Assembly: GCA_011037195.1 (NCBI GenBank)
Contig: JAAEAF010014562.1
Location: 40,422 to 104,421, forward strand
DNA length: 64,000 nucleotides
Reading direction: 5' to 3'
Source: Triatoma infestans
Lineage: Eukaryota > Arthropoda > Insecta > Hemiptera > Reduviidae
This document shows, one piece after another, positions 23,520 to 33,242 of this stretch. The translations under genes and the position numbers were made by a program. Below the pieces are notes generated by a model. That model saw nothing but the letters and a program-made list of their open reading frames with translations, did not search any database and was not told where the DNA came from. Every line of letters starts with the position of its first letter. The stretch's first letter is position 1.

Positions 23520-24060
23520 ACTGAAGTGGCACTTTTGGGGATTCTGGGCAACGAAAGGGCGGACGCCCTAGCGAGGGAGGACTCGAAGCAATACCTTTAC
23601 AGGCTGCAAACCCTTAATGCAGGTTGTCCAGGAGCCTGATTCAAGCTTCTATCAAAGAGTGAATAGAAGAACAGCGTCGGCAATGGTGGGAGAGAACACA
23701 CCAAGACAGAGGCAGGATAAACTCTTTATTAAGTGATATTTGCCTAAATTTACCAGGGACCTCCTGAGCCATAGCCGAAAGGACATAAGGCTAATAGTGG
23801 GTCTAATAACCGGGCAACTTGCAGATTAACGCGTTATGCCAATTCTGCAGGGTCGAACCGGTATACATTCTTAGTGAGTGTGCCAGGCCTATATCTAACT
23901 ATATCTTGCCATATACATAAATGCCCTAACGAGGTAGGTGTTCGGAATAAGTTGACACTCGCCTGGGTCCCGGGACATGTGGGGTTCCTTGGCAGCGAAA
24001 GGGCGGACACCCATAGAGGGAGAGCTCGAAGGATACATTTATAGGCCCTGAGCTTTTCTA
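23520..24060 (+). pseudogene. Non-LTR RNase H fragments (two short pieces)
   Basis: Piece one (about 23530-23920) encodes the FLGNERADALAREDS block, the EEQRRQWWERT-like segment and the zinc zone, with stops. Piece two (about 23935-24060) restarts at NKLTLAWVPGHVGFLGSERA. Both align with the longer copy that follows, giving a head-to-tail cluster of the same 3' end. Confidence 0.7.
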
Positions 24061-25115
24061 TGGGTTACCCAGGAGGCCTATGGGCCGCCTCCCATCACCT
24101 CTAGGCATGATCGTAATAACCAGAGGTTGATCGAGGAAATCAAGGCGGACGATCTTCTGGGGATGCCAACGGATAGGATGGTTCCTAAGTATTTCTTCGA
24201 AAGGAACTTCCATATTGTCATACCGAGCAGAGGCGAATGGGCTGTGACCCACCCCTGTTCGGTAACTCGATCTGGTATACAGATGGATCCAAAACTCCGA
24301 CTGGGGTCGGAGCTGGGGGTCAACGGGGGCAGGCCTAAAGTTAAAATTAAGGCCAGCCTAGGGAAGTACGCCACGGTCTTTCAGGCTGAAGTCGTGGCGT
24401 TGCAACTCTGCGCTAGGGAGATTATAAGGCAAAGGATAGTGGGTAGAAGAGTGGCCATATACTCCGACAGTCAGGCAGCCCTGAAGGCACTTTCCTCACA
24501 CCAAGTGGTCTCAAGACTGGTGTGGGACTGCCTACTTGCCCTCACCGAGGTGGGTACTCGGAACAAACTGACACTCGCCTGGGTGCCGGGACATGCGGGG
24601 TTCCTGGGCAATGAGAGGGCGGATGCCCTAGCGAGGGAGGGTTCGCAGGATACCTTTATAGGCCCCGAACCCTTCTGCGGCTTGTCCAGGAGCCTCATTC
24701 AAACTTCTATCAGGGGTTGGGTAGAAGAACAGCGTCTGCGTTGGTGGGAGGGAACACCAGGACAGAGGCAGGCAAAGCTCTTTATCAAAAGACATTTGCC
24801 TAAATTTACCAGAGACCTACTGAGCCAGACCCGAAGGGATATAAGGTTAATTGTGGGTCTACTAACAGGGCATTGTAGGCTGAATAGACACATGCACCAC
24901 CTACAACTTGCGGATAGTGCGGTATGCCGATTCTGCAAGGTAGAGGAGGAGACCCCGGCGCACATCCTTTGTGAGTGCGCCGGCCTGGCGAGGATTAGGT
25001 TTCTTCAATTGGGGACGGGCAATCCCGAAGCTGAAAGCTTCATGACGGAGCCGCTCTCAGCTTTGCTAGGACTGATTAGGAGGGCAAGGCTGGGGGCTGT
25101 TCTGTAACGTAAGGG
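24060..25115 (+). pseudogene. Non-LTR RNase H and zinc domain, best copy
   Basis: An open frame (24127-25107) gives most of an RNase H domain: FQAEVVAL (second acidic residue), IYSDSQAALKAL (third) and WVPGHAGFLGNERADALARE (fourth). Then come HLPKFTRDLL, IVGLLTGHCRLNRHMHHL, and zinc motif CRFCKVEEETPAHILCECAG. The first catalytic Asp (WYTDGS, near 24275) is in another frame. The G run at 24315-24319 carries one extra base, which explains the shift. The domain order fits an RNase H-bearing non-LTR clade of the I/LOA kind; clade assignment is inferred. Reverse transcriptase is absent, so this is a 5'-truncated dead copy, common for target-primed insertion. Confidence 0.82.
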
Positions 25116-25179
25116 GATCCACAATAGACCTCGATTTGTAGGTCGCAGTGGAATGAGGCTCCCCCCCCCCGTTTCTATT

Positions 25180-25625
25180 CTATTCTACCCAGGAGGCCTG
25201 ATAGAAGCTTCTATCAAGGATTGGATAGGTGACCAGCGTCTGCGATGGTGGGAAAAAACAACGAGGCGGAGGCAGGCTAAATTTTTTATTAAAAGACATT
25301 TACCTAAATTTACCAGGGACCTACTGAGTCATAGACGAAGGGATATAAGGCTAATAGTGGGTCTATTAACAGGGCATTGTAGGCTCATGCACCAATTACT
25401 ACTTGCTGATAACGAGTATGCTGATTCTGCAAGGCCAACGTGGAAACCCCAGAAGCATACCATCCTTTGTGAGTGTGCTGGCCTGATGAGGACAAAGTTT
25501 CTTCAACTGGGTTCAAGTAATCCGGAAGCCACAAACTTCATGACGGGAGCCACTTTCAACTTTGCTAGGCTTGATTTAAGAAGGCAAGCTGAAGAATGTG
25601 CAGTGGAATGAGGCCTCATCCTCCT
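25180..25625 (+). pseudogene. Non-LTR 3' end, truncated copy
   Basis: The frame from 25153 reads ASIKDWIGDQRLRWWEKTTR, HLPKFTRDLLSHRRRDIRLI and VGLLTGHCRL. A frameshift breaks the zinc motif, and ILCECAGLMRTKFLQLG follows. It starts in the middle of the same domain as 24060-25115 and ends with the same 3' tail (GTGGAATGAGGC). Confidence 0.75.
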
Positions 25626-25669
25626 CTTCTGTCAACCTAAAGTAAATCTAGGTATTTATGTGTGTAGGT

Positions 25670-25900
25670 TGTATATAAAGTTTAAAAAAAAAAAAATCGT
25701 TAGAACCGTTTCCGAGAAAATCACGAAAAAAATCAAGTCGCACTTCCGTTTGTTGGATTTTGACCGAAACTTTCGTGTCTAATGCAATGGTACTATCTAA
25801 ACAGAATATCAAGTTTAAACGTCCTGTAAGTTTTCGTTTTTGAGACATTTTGTTCCCACACGCATAAACACTTTTTCTATACTCAGGGGGGGAGGGCACC
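25670..25900 (+). repeat. Modular repeat M, partial
   Basis: Contains GCACTTCCG, an ATATCAAGTTTAAACGTCC block and GTTTTCGTTTTTGAGACATT, which match the last module of the repeat at 40893-41960. No coding content. Confidence 0.6.
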
Positions 25901-26830
25901 TCTCAAAATATGTATTGTAAATTTGACATGATTGCAAATAAATTTACAAAAAATAATTCTTAAAATAAAAAAAATTAAAACAAAAAATTGTATTCAGGAA
26001 CAGTAAATAAAAATAATGAAGCATGCAAAAGTTTTGCATTGGGTTATTAAGCTAGGAAAACATAATTTTAATTGAATAAACAAATTGGCCAATATTCTGT
26101 ACAGGGTGTTGCATTTGGTGCACAAATTGTAACAAAAATAATTATGTATTTATTTTTTTATTTATAATTAATGATGAATAGGCAAAATAATGGACTAAAG
26201 CTCGACACAGTCAACCTTAAAAGTAGGAAACATGGAGATAGAGCTATGAATGAAGCATAACCTGGCCATCAAAACCTTTCACATTAAAACTACATAAATA
26301 AGTTTATAAAAAAATCGTTTTAGCCGTTTACGAGAAAAACGCCAGAAATGTCTAGGATCATTACTTTCTACACGTCAAAGGAGGGTAACTCCATAGTGTC
26401 CCATCTTGAAAACATATTCGAATTTGAATTGATTGGCGGCCTGATTATCGGTTTAGAAACACATTTTACCCTAATTCTGATATAATTTCTTGCCATGGTT
26501 GAAAATTTGTATCACACCTTCTAATTGTCTTGGAATGACATGGTAAAGTCCAAGCTGATGTGTCAGGAGGATGTGGTAAGATCACAGGTTATGCTCAGGC
26601 GTTGCGTGACCATGGCTGGGACCAGTGACGATTTCTAGGCCTTTAAGTAGGGGGACTTCTTCCCTCTAAAAAATGGTACCACGGAGTTCTGACTCCACGT
26701 TCACGATTTTTTAGATTTAATGTTGATTTTATGAAGTATCAGGAGTATGTATGATAATTTTATCTGTTCTGTGGGAGAAAGTTGACTGGTTTGCCTTTGG
26801 AAATAGTTCCGCCCTCTTCCATTCCATCAC
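25901..26830. other. No gene recognised
   Basis: AT-rich. A small remnant resembling repeat M (AAAAATCGTTTTAGCCGTTT) lies near 26310. Confidence 0.5.
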
Positions 26831-26861
26831 AATAACATGCCTGGAAGATGTTGGCTGGGCA

Positions 26862-27080
26862 ATTTTCCCATTATCTTCAATGTGTCTCATCAACTCCGTG
26901 GGCCTCTATTAACTAGCCCCAACCCTACAAAAACCATGGACCATGGTGTTAAAAAGAAAGAATCAATTAGCCCATTGTCTTCCAAGTGTCTGATCCACTC
27001 CATGTGGGCCCTTACACAACATACCAGCCCCAGCCTAACAAAAACCATGGTACTAAAAGAGCAAAATCAATTTGCCTGAT
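26862..27080. repeat. Two-copy tandem duplication (~110 bp)
   Basis: CCCATTATCTTCAATGTGTC through ACAAAAACCATGG and GAATCAATTAG is followed at once by CCCATTGTCTTCCAAGTGTC through ACAAAAACCATGG and AAATCAATTTG. The copies are diverged. No protein is recognised. Confidence 0.7.
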
Positions 27081-27099
27081 TAGCTATTATATTTTGCTA

Positions 27100-27690
27100 A
27101 CAATTAGTTATTTAGCTATTATAAATAATTTAATAATTAGGTTTAAATAATCGCACAGACTTTACACAATATACAAGCAACAACTTTACGCAACATAATG
27201 CACAACACTCTTTTGTTTTACTCATTTCGAATTAATGCACAATTATGCAACACCCTGTAAAATCTGTTTTTTGTTTGTTTTTTTTATACAAATAAATAAT
27301 ATTTTATAAGAAAACCACAAACTGAAATGAAGCTGTTTTAAGAATCGTGTTCCTTCGGAAATTAAAAAAAAAAAAAAAAAATTGACTAAAGGGCCTGAGA
27401 GTTAAAAGCAATATATGGCGTGCCTTTATTCTATTTTCTGGCCAACTGTTTGAAAAATCAGGAAGCAGGGATTTGTATATTATGTAAACATGTGTAAGGT
27501 TGAAACCAAATATGGTGCAATGGAGTAACTGGAGCATAGAAAATATTTTATTTATTTATTTTGGCACCCAGCCCAGCCCCAATTGTTTTAGGGTTAGTTA
27601 AAAGAAATAAAAAAAAAAAAATTAAATTAAGTAAATTGGATAAAAAAAATTAAAATAAAATCATTCAGATTCAAATACCTTCTCAATCTG
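27100..27690. other. No gene recognised
   Basis: AT-rich with poly-A and poly-T runs at 27285 and 27365. Confidence 0.6.
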
Positions 27691-27849
27691 AACTTAAATT
27701 TTCAAAAAAAAAAACAACAAAATAACATAACCAATTATATAAAGTAAGAAAATGTCGATATTTGGATAACATATTTTGACAAAAAATCTTCCCACTAAAT
27801 CATTGGGAGCTATTTTTGAGAAAATCACGAAAAACTGAAAAAAAATCTT

Positions 27850-28430
27850 TCTCACGCAACTTTCTCTTACTCCAATTTTCAGAATTGTAATTGACAAAAC
27901 TGAAAAAACTATTCAGTAAAACACGCACTTATGGTTTATTAATTTTTTTGAAACACAGAATTTTAGCAATCAATTATTTATTTCTAATTAATATTATATA
28001 GACGATAGAATTGTGTAAATAAACTGAAATAGCACTTTTGGGGATAAACATAACCCCTACCGCTTCCCCATAAATTGCCCTTAAATGCATTTTCCCAGAA
28101 GAGAAAATCTTTACGAGCCAATTTTCAAGAAAATCGCAAAAAAGTGAAAAAAATTATTCAGTAAAGTGGTAAGTTCCGGTTGATGAATTTCTGATAGGTA
28201 AAGTATGTCCGAAACCCTAGGCGGAATATCAAGTTTGAACATTCTGCGATTTTTTTCGTTTTTTCAGCAATGCTGTTCTCATACGTACACATACACAAAG
28301 AACATTTTCTAAAAACCACTTTTTTGGACTCAATGGACCTCCAAACGGATATTTCCAGTAAAAACTCAATATCGAAAATTTGACACGATTACAATACTTC
28401 CACTTTACTAGGAGTAAAAGAAAGCAATAA
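27850..28430 (+). repeat. Modular repeat M, copy between TIR-like ends
   Basis: Begins at CAACTTTCTCTTACTCC (about 27856) and ends at CTAGGAGTAAAAGAAAGC (about 28409). These ends are inverted relative to each other. The interior has a GCACTT...TAATTTTTTTGAAAC module and the GATATTTCCAGTAAAAACTC / ATCGAAAATTTGACACGATT end module. One internal module is missing compared with 40893-41960. Confidence 0.7.
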
Positions 28431-28439
28431 ATTAATTCA

Positions 28440-28840
28440 GTAAAGTCGTTCTTCCGGTTGATAAAATCACTTCCGGACGAAAAATCACGGTTGTTATTGT
28501 GATTAGGTATACTACCCACACTTACCTCCTTGGCAAAATCAAAGTAGAGTTAAGAATAATCCCTTACCCTACTTACAGCGATTGCCTTTTTAAGGAAGTA
28601 TCTACTTATAATAGTATGGGTCTCTCTGAGGATTCACTCTACAGGACATGTGGCCACAAGTAGGACGATACCGTTTCACCTTCATTGGAGAGTGCGAATA
28701 TTACGCTCCCATACGATTTCTGATTCGGAAATCACTCTCGCCTAAGCTCTGGCGTTTTTTTAAATTGAGACAAGGCTGATATGAGTTCATTGGTGGCCTA
28801 AGTACTGAACTACCCTAAAGAGGTCACCAGTGCTATTCCG
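28440..28840. other. No gene recognised
   Basis: Mixed sequence between oppositely oriented copies of repeat M. No domain is recognised. Confidence 0.5.
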
Positions 28841-28844
28841 TTTA

Positions 28845-29630
28845 GGTATCACCATGGGATCTGACAGTACGTTATCTGTCAAAATTCCTCAACCGGAAGT
28901 ACCACTTTACTAACTTTTTTTTTTTACGTTTTAGCGATTTTCTCAAAACTGGCTCCGACGATTTTCTTCAAACTTGGTACATCAACTACACATAGAAAGA
29001 GCTCCAAATTTTATTTGAAACGTTTCTCCAGAAAATTCATTTAAGGGCACTTTTGGGGAGGGTGGGGTTAGGTTTTTGTAAAGAGCTATTTCAGTTTATT
29101 AGACAATTCTGTCATCTAAATAATGTTAATTAGAATTGAATATGTTGTCGAAATTCCGAGTTACAAAAATCAGATGACCGGAAGTGCATTTACTTTGCCA
29201 CTTTACTACTTTCATTTACATTACTATTTTCACATTTTTGCGATTTTCTCAAAAACAGCTCCAACGATTTTCTTGAAACTTCCCATATAAACTAAACATA
29301 CAAAGATCTACAACTTTTATTTAAAACATTTCTCCGAGAAAATTCATTTAAGGGCACATTCATTTAGGGGAAGGGAGGGGTTTATGGTTTTCCTAAAGTG
29401 CAATCATAGTTGATTATACAATTCTATCATCTAAACAAAATTACTTAGAAATAAATGGATGGCCAAAATTCCGACTTTCTAGAAAATTAGTAAACCGGAA
29501 GTGCGCTTTTACTGAAAACAGTTTTTCAGTTTTCGACGAATTTCATTAAATTTGGTTCACAAACTATAAAATTGGTCAATTATAATTTTGAGATTGGAGT
29601 ACGAGAAAGTTGTGTGAGTGTTTCTCACCA
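28845..29630 (-). repeat. Modular repeat M, reverse copy
   Basis: Read on the minus strand from about 29625 (GTGAGAAACACTCACACAAC) it shows three successive modules. Each has CACTTCCGG, an AATTCTAATTAA-type block, a GCCCTTAAATGAATTTTC block and an AAGAAAATCG block. It ends near 28850 with CCATGGTGATACCTAAACGG. It lacks the terminal AGGAGTAAGAGAAAGT end. Confidence 0.75.
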
Positions 29631-29689
29631 GGTTTTTATTTGTTTCAAAATAATGATGTTATATTTTGCATTACCGAAAAAAAAAGATT

Positions 29690-30300
29690 GAAAATTTTTC
29701 ACAATTCACAATTATTATTCAATTTCATTTTTACATATTGAGAAAAATCACGAAAACTGAAAAAAAAACCACTTCTGGTCAACCAATTCTTTTTTGTCAA
29801 ATTTGAAATATGGGCAACATATTTAATTCTAATTAATATTATTTAGATCAAGGAATCCGTATAATAAAACTTAAATAGCACTTTAGATGTAACTCCCCTA
29901 TCCCCCCCCTTCAGGAGCCAACATAAATGAATTTTCCCAGAGAAATGTTTCAAATAAAAGTTAGTAGCTCTTAATATGTTGTAATTGATTATATGGGGAA
30001 GTTTAGAGAAAATCTTTGAAGTAAGTTTTCTAGAAAATTGCAATAAAAAAAAGAAAAAAGAAAAACTGAATAATCGATTCAATAAAAAGGGTACTTCCGG
30101 TTGAGAAATTTTGACAGATTACATGCTGTCAGATCCCATGGTGATATCTAAATGGAATTTCACGGTTTGATTTTCCTGCAATTTTTCATTTCAATATATT
30201 GCTCGCTTTCAAAACATGTATTTCCCGATGGAAACACAATTTCGTAAATTTGACACCATCGCAATACTTCCTTTTACCAGAAGTAAGAGTAAATAAGAAG
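29690..30300 (+). repeat. Modular repeat M, forward copy
   Basis: Modules are in plus orientation, ending with TCGTAAATTTGACACCATCG and CAGAAGTAAGAGTAAATAAG. With the reverse copy just upstream it forms a large inverted arrangement centred near 29660. Confidence 0.7.
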
Positions 30301-30309
30301 CAGGAAATC

Positions 30310-30960
30310 TGCGGGTGAGGAATTATGATGAGATGTCGCAACAAGAGTAAACCACGAGTTTAAACAAGATACCGGGAAGAATACAGTCAGTAATGCATCC
30401 AAGAGCTTACTGTCAAGAGTTCTCTTCAAAACTACTTGTAATAAGGAAATCATCTATCCCGACTCACTAACTGTCGAATCACTTTTACGGGACACGATAA
30501 CTTCAACAAGTTAGCGCCACCTAATATTTCCAGCCGACTAGCTTCACCAAATGCAACCAACATTATTCACCACGCTACCAACAACAACAGCAACACTCTT
30601 AACTCGGTCACTCAGTTCTCAATACTCGAGAATTGAGGAATTGAGAATCACGACACAAAGTTTGTAAATATGATTGTGAGTGTTAAAGTACAATTAGTGA
30701 GTTTGTCTTTATTTTCATCATAAAAATACCAAAATTCTCCTAACGTTACAAAGTCCTCAGCCTTAAGTACTTAAGTCCTTAAAAAGTCAAAGTGTTAAGA
30801 CGTTTACTTTCAATATCACTCCAAATAATTGGTTATGCTATTTTACTTTTACAGATAGAGAACAAATTAAAATCTGAAATTTAAAAAAAAATATATATTG
30901 AATTATTTTTTTCACGGCCCCAATTTTGAAAAAAACCTGCACCAAAGTAGCGGGCCTGGC
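30310..30960. other. No gene recognised (CIRL intron)
   Basis: AT-rich intron sequence downstream of the proximal tail exon. A short palindrome lies near 30616-30650 (TTCTCAATACTCGAGAATTG). Nothing coding is seen. Confidence 0.55.
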
Positions 30961-30972
30961 GAAGTCACATAC

Positions 30973-31300
30973 CTTGGTGATCGGGACTGGGCATGGGGGA
31001 GATAGGCAATCTATGAGATGGTCTACCCACGCTAGTTCCGTGGTGGTTAGTTGGACCCGGATGATGGCCAGGTGGGTGATGCGATGCTGAACTAATACCA
31101 ACTGGTCCGGCTATACCGGAAGAAGCACCAGACGTGGATTCAGTAGAATGTGCATGGCCTGCATATAAAGATGTACGGCGTTCTTTTGATTCACCACTAC
31201 CAGAACCGCTGGATCCAGGACCACCGCTACGTTCTTCACATCCAACACATCGTGATAACCACGAATGGCGGCGTACAATTTTACGATATTCCTTCTGTAC
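30973..31300 (-). CDS. Cirl: Latrophilin/CIRL exon: proximal cytoplasmic tail
   Basis: The acceptor CAG is at 31303-31301 and the donor GTATGT at 30972-30967. It encodes VQKEYRKIVRRHSWLSRCVG and then a low-complexity Gly/Ser/His/Pro tail (SKERRTSLYAG, SHHPPGHHPG, RLPISPMPSP). The opening block is the membrane-proximal helix of latrophilin tails. The low-complexity part is typical of rapidly evolving intracellular tails. It ends in phase 1, whereas the next recognised exon appears to start in phase 0. The exact junction is therefore uncertain. Confidence 0.88.
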
Positions 31301-31369
31301 CTGTTCAAAAAACAATAAAATCAATATTATATTTTCAAAATAATGGAATATAAACCTAGGTGCATTGAA

Positions 31370-31660
31370 GCCTGAACAGGCAACAAGAGCTCACTAAGGA
31401 ATAACACTGAGGCAGACAATTTTGTCCTAGTTGCAACTGTAACCGGCTCTGTTTTAGTATACTACCTTACAGTTATATCGTACAAGAAGTCTGGAACAGG
31501 CAAGAAGAGCCTAACTGGGGAATAACACTGAGACAGACAACTTTGTCCTAGTTGCAACTGTAACCTGCTCTGTTTCAGTTTATTACCTTACAGTTAGATC
31601 TTACCAGAAGTCTGGAACAGGCAACAAGAGCTAACTGGGAAATAACACTGAAACAGGTAA
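31370..31660. repeat. Outlying piece of the ~118-bp tandem array, three units
   Basis: Unit starts near 31388, 31508 and 31630 share the landmarks of the 15.4-17.3 kb array (GGAATAACACTGAG, TTGTCCTAGTTGCAACTGTA, ACCTTACAGTTAGATCG, AAGTCTGGAACAGGC), in the same orientation. It fills most of the short intron between the TM6-TM7 exon and the proximal tail exon. Confidence 0.9.
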
Positions 31661-31712
31661 CTTTATCTTATGTGTATCTAGTTAGTAAAATATATTAATA
31701 TACAAATATTAC

Positions 31713-31881
31713 CTTATCATTGTGTACACAATGAAATACAAAGATGAATAGTCCTTGCAATGTATTTAGGACGGTGAAAACATATGCCATAATTACGGAT
31801 TCTCTATTAAGATAGAGTAATCCAAATGTCCAAGTTAGACCTAGCAGGAATACCAACACTATAGCTCCACGCAGCCAAGCT
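31713..31881 (-). CDS. Cirl: Latrophilin/CIRL exon: TM6 and TM7
   Basis: The acceptor TTGCAG ends at 31882 and the donor GT is at 31712-31711. The first base completes the arginine codon from the previous exon. The exon encodes [20 protein letters not shown] (TM6), [20 protein letters not shown] and [16 protein letters not shown] (TM7). GLTWTFG and the NTLQGLFIF block are strongly conserved in adhesion GPCRs of the latrophilin group. It ends in phase 0. A three-unit piece of the 118-bp tandem repeat lies in the short intron between this exon and the next. Confidence 0.94.
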
Positions 31882-32000
31882 CTGCAACACAATATTAAAA
31901 AAATATATTTAAAAAAAAATCTGGTATGAAACACTCCAATTTTTTCCCAACTTATAATTATTTTCTGAATGTTTGCTTGTCTTCCTTTTTTCTTTTTTTT

Positions 32001-32226
32001 AATTTTAGGCGCATCAACATCAGTGGTGACTGGCGCTCGGAGCCTTCTCAGTGCACTGCCGGCCTCCGGACAGTGTTCTCTCGTTACGGACAACACTGTC
32101 CATCACCGGACAGTGAGCTGTAGGGGCTCCTTGGAAGAAAAAATCTAATAGCAGCACAGCTTGACTCGAACTCGGGTTCTCCGCGTGGGAGTCTATGCGC
32201 TAACCACTGAGCTATTTCCTTCCCTT
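32001..32226 (-). repeat. tRNA-derived SINE, copy 4
   Basis: Same family as the other SINEs. Minus strand head with GGAAATAGCTCAGTGGTTAG, body with GAACACTGTCC, and 3' end GATGCGCCTAAAATTAAAAA. Located in the CIRL intron just upstream of the TM6-TM7 exon. Confidence 0.85.
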
Positions 32227-32257
32227 TGTCTTCCTTTCTATGTCAATTGGAAAATCT

Positions 32258-32425
32258 AATTTTAATAAAATGAATTTGTTCCTGACCGGTTTCGGATTTT
32301 CATCCATCGTCAGATCAAATTCACTAGGTTCTGTAGAGTTTACTTCAACAAAATGTTTCTGTACCAACAAGTGTGAGTCTAACTCATTCGTTGTTGGTCC
32401 CAATTATAAGTCCATGTCGATAACC
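32258..32425. repeat. Family D fold-back, one arm only
   Basis: Matches the left arm of 19332-19665: TTCCTGACCGGTTTCGGATT, CATCCATCGTCAGATCAAAT, TTCACTAGGTTC, ACTTCAACAAAATGTTTCTG. The pairing arm is missing. Confidence 0.7.
32277..32315 (-). ncRNA. Hammerhead-like core, family D
   Basis: Minus strand: GAT, CTGACGA (intact box), T, GGAT-GAAA-ATCC (stem II, GAAA loop), GAAAC, CG, GTC, AGGAAC. The catalytic core is intact and GTC is a proper cleavage triplet. Stem I flanks do not pair convincingly, so activity is doubtful. Confidence 0.58.
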
Positions 32426-32429
32426 ACTA

Positions 32430-33240
32430 CACCAAAAGCCGCCACTCTAGTGTAGATGATAGTAATCAACGTTCAAAGAAAAATCGTTGAAATCCATTTT
32501 CGATAAAAAAATCGCCCCCCCCCCCAAAGACTGGTGTGAAACACTCACACAACTTTCTCTTACTCTAATTAATATAACTTATTTTTTTTTCATTGAAAAG
32601 CGATTTTTTTAAAAAAAAAAAACTAATTTGTACCAGTGTTCTCTCAATTACGATAATCTTTGTTATTTTTGGCCACTTATTGACTACTCAAGGGAATTTC
32701 TGCAAGGTATAAAAGAAGGAGTAAATACAGGGTTTTCTAACAAAGCCTAAGGACCAAGTTATTATTATGAGATGGTAAGAATCACCTTGAATGGATGGAT
32801 ACAGCATCTGATCAAGTTGATTCATAACTTCAAGATTCTAATTTCTAAAATTAAAATGAGGGGAGAGGGAAGTGTTAAAGAAATTAAAAAAAAAAAATTG
32901 AAAAAGAAATCTATGTGGTAGACAGACATGCAGCCATGTTTTTTGGGCAGGGTTTTTCAAAATTTAAATATAACTATAAAACCTTACAGTTTTGATTGAA
33001 ATTTCAGATGCACGCCAATGTCTTCCCCTCCACTTTTCGACATGCAAATACAGAGCAAGAAAAAAACAAATAAATAAATAATAAATAGATAACTTTATTT
33101 ATTTATTTATTTTTTTTGAATTATATGTGATAAAAAAATCTGTTTATTTATACATTATCAAAAGCGTGCAAAGGCAAATTAAAAAAAAAAATCTGGTGTG
33201 AAACACTCACGCGACATTCTCTTACTGCTGTTATTACAAT
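32430..33240. other. No gene; fragments of repeat M ends
   Basis: Two short matches to the repeat M start (GTGTGAAACACTCACACAAC near 32532, and GTGTGAAACACTCACG near 33198) lie within AT-rich DNA. Confidence 0.55.
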
Positions 33241-33242
33241 TA

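Noticed and set aside
30965..31324. Reading the latrophilin tail exon as a complete separate gene starting at a Met
   Set aside because: The Met lies in the intron upstream of a clean CAG acceptor, and the protein joins in phase to the TM7 exon.
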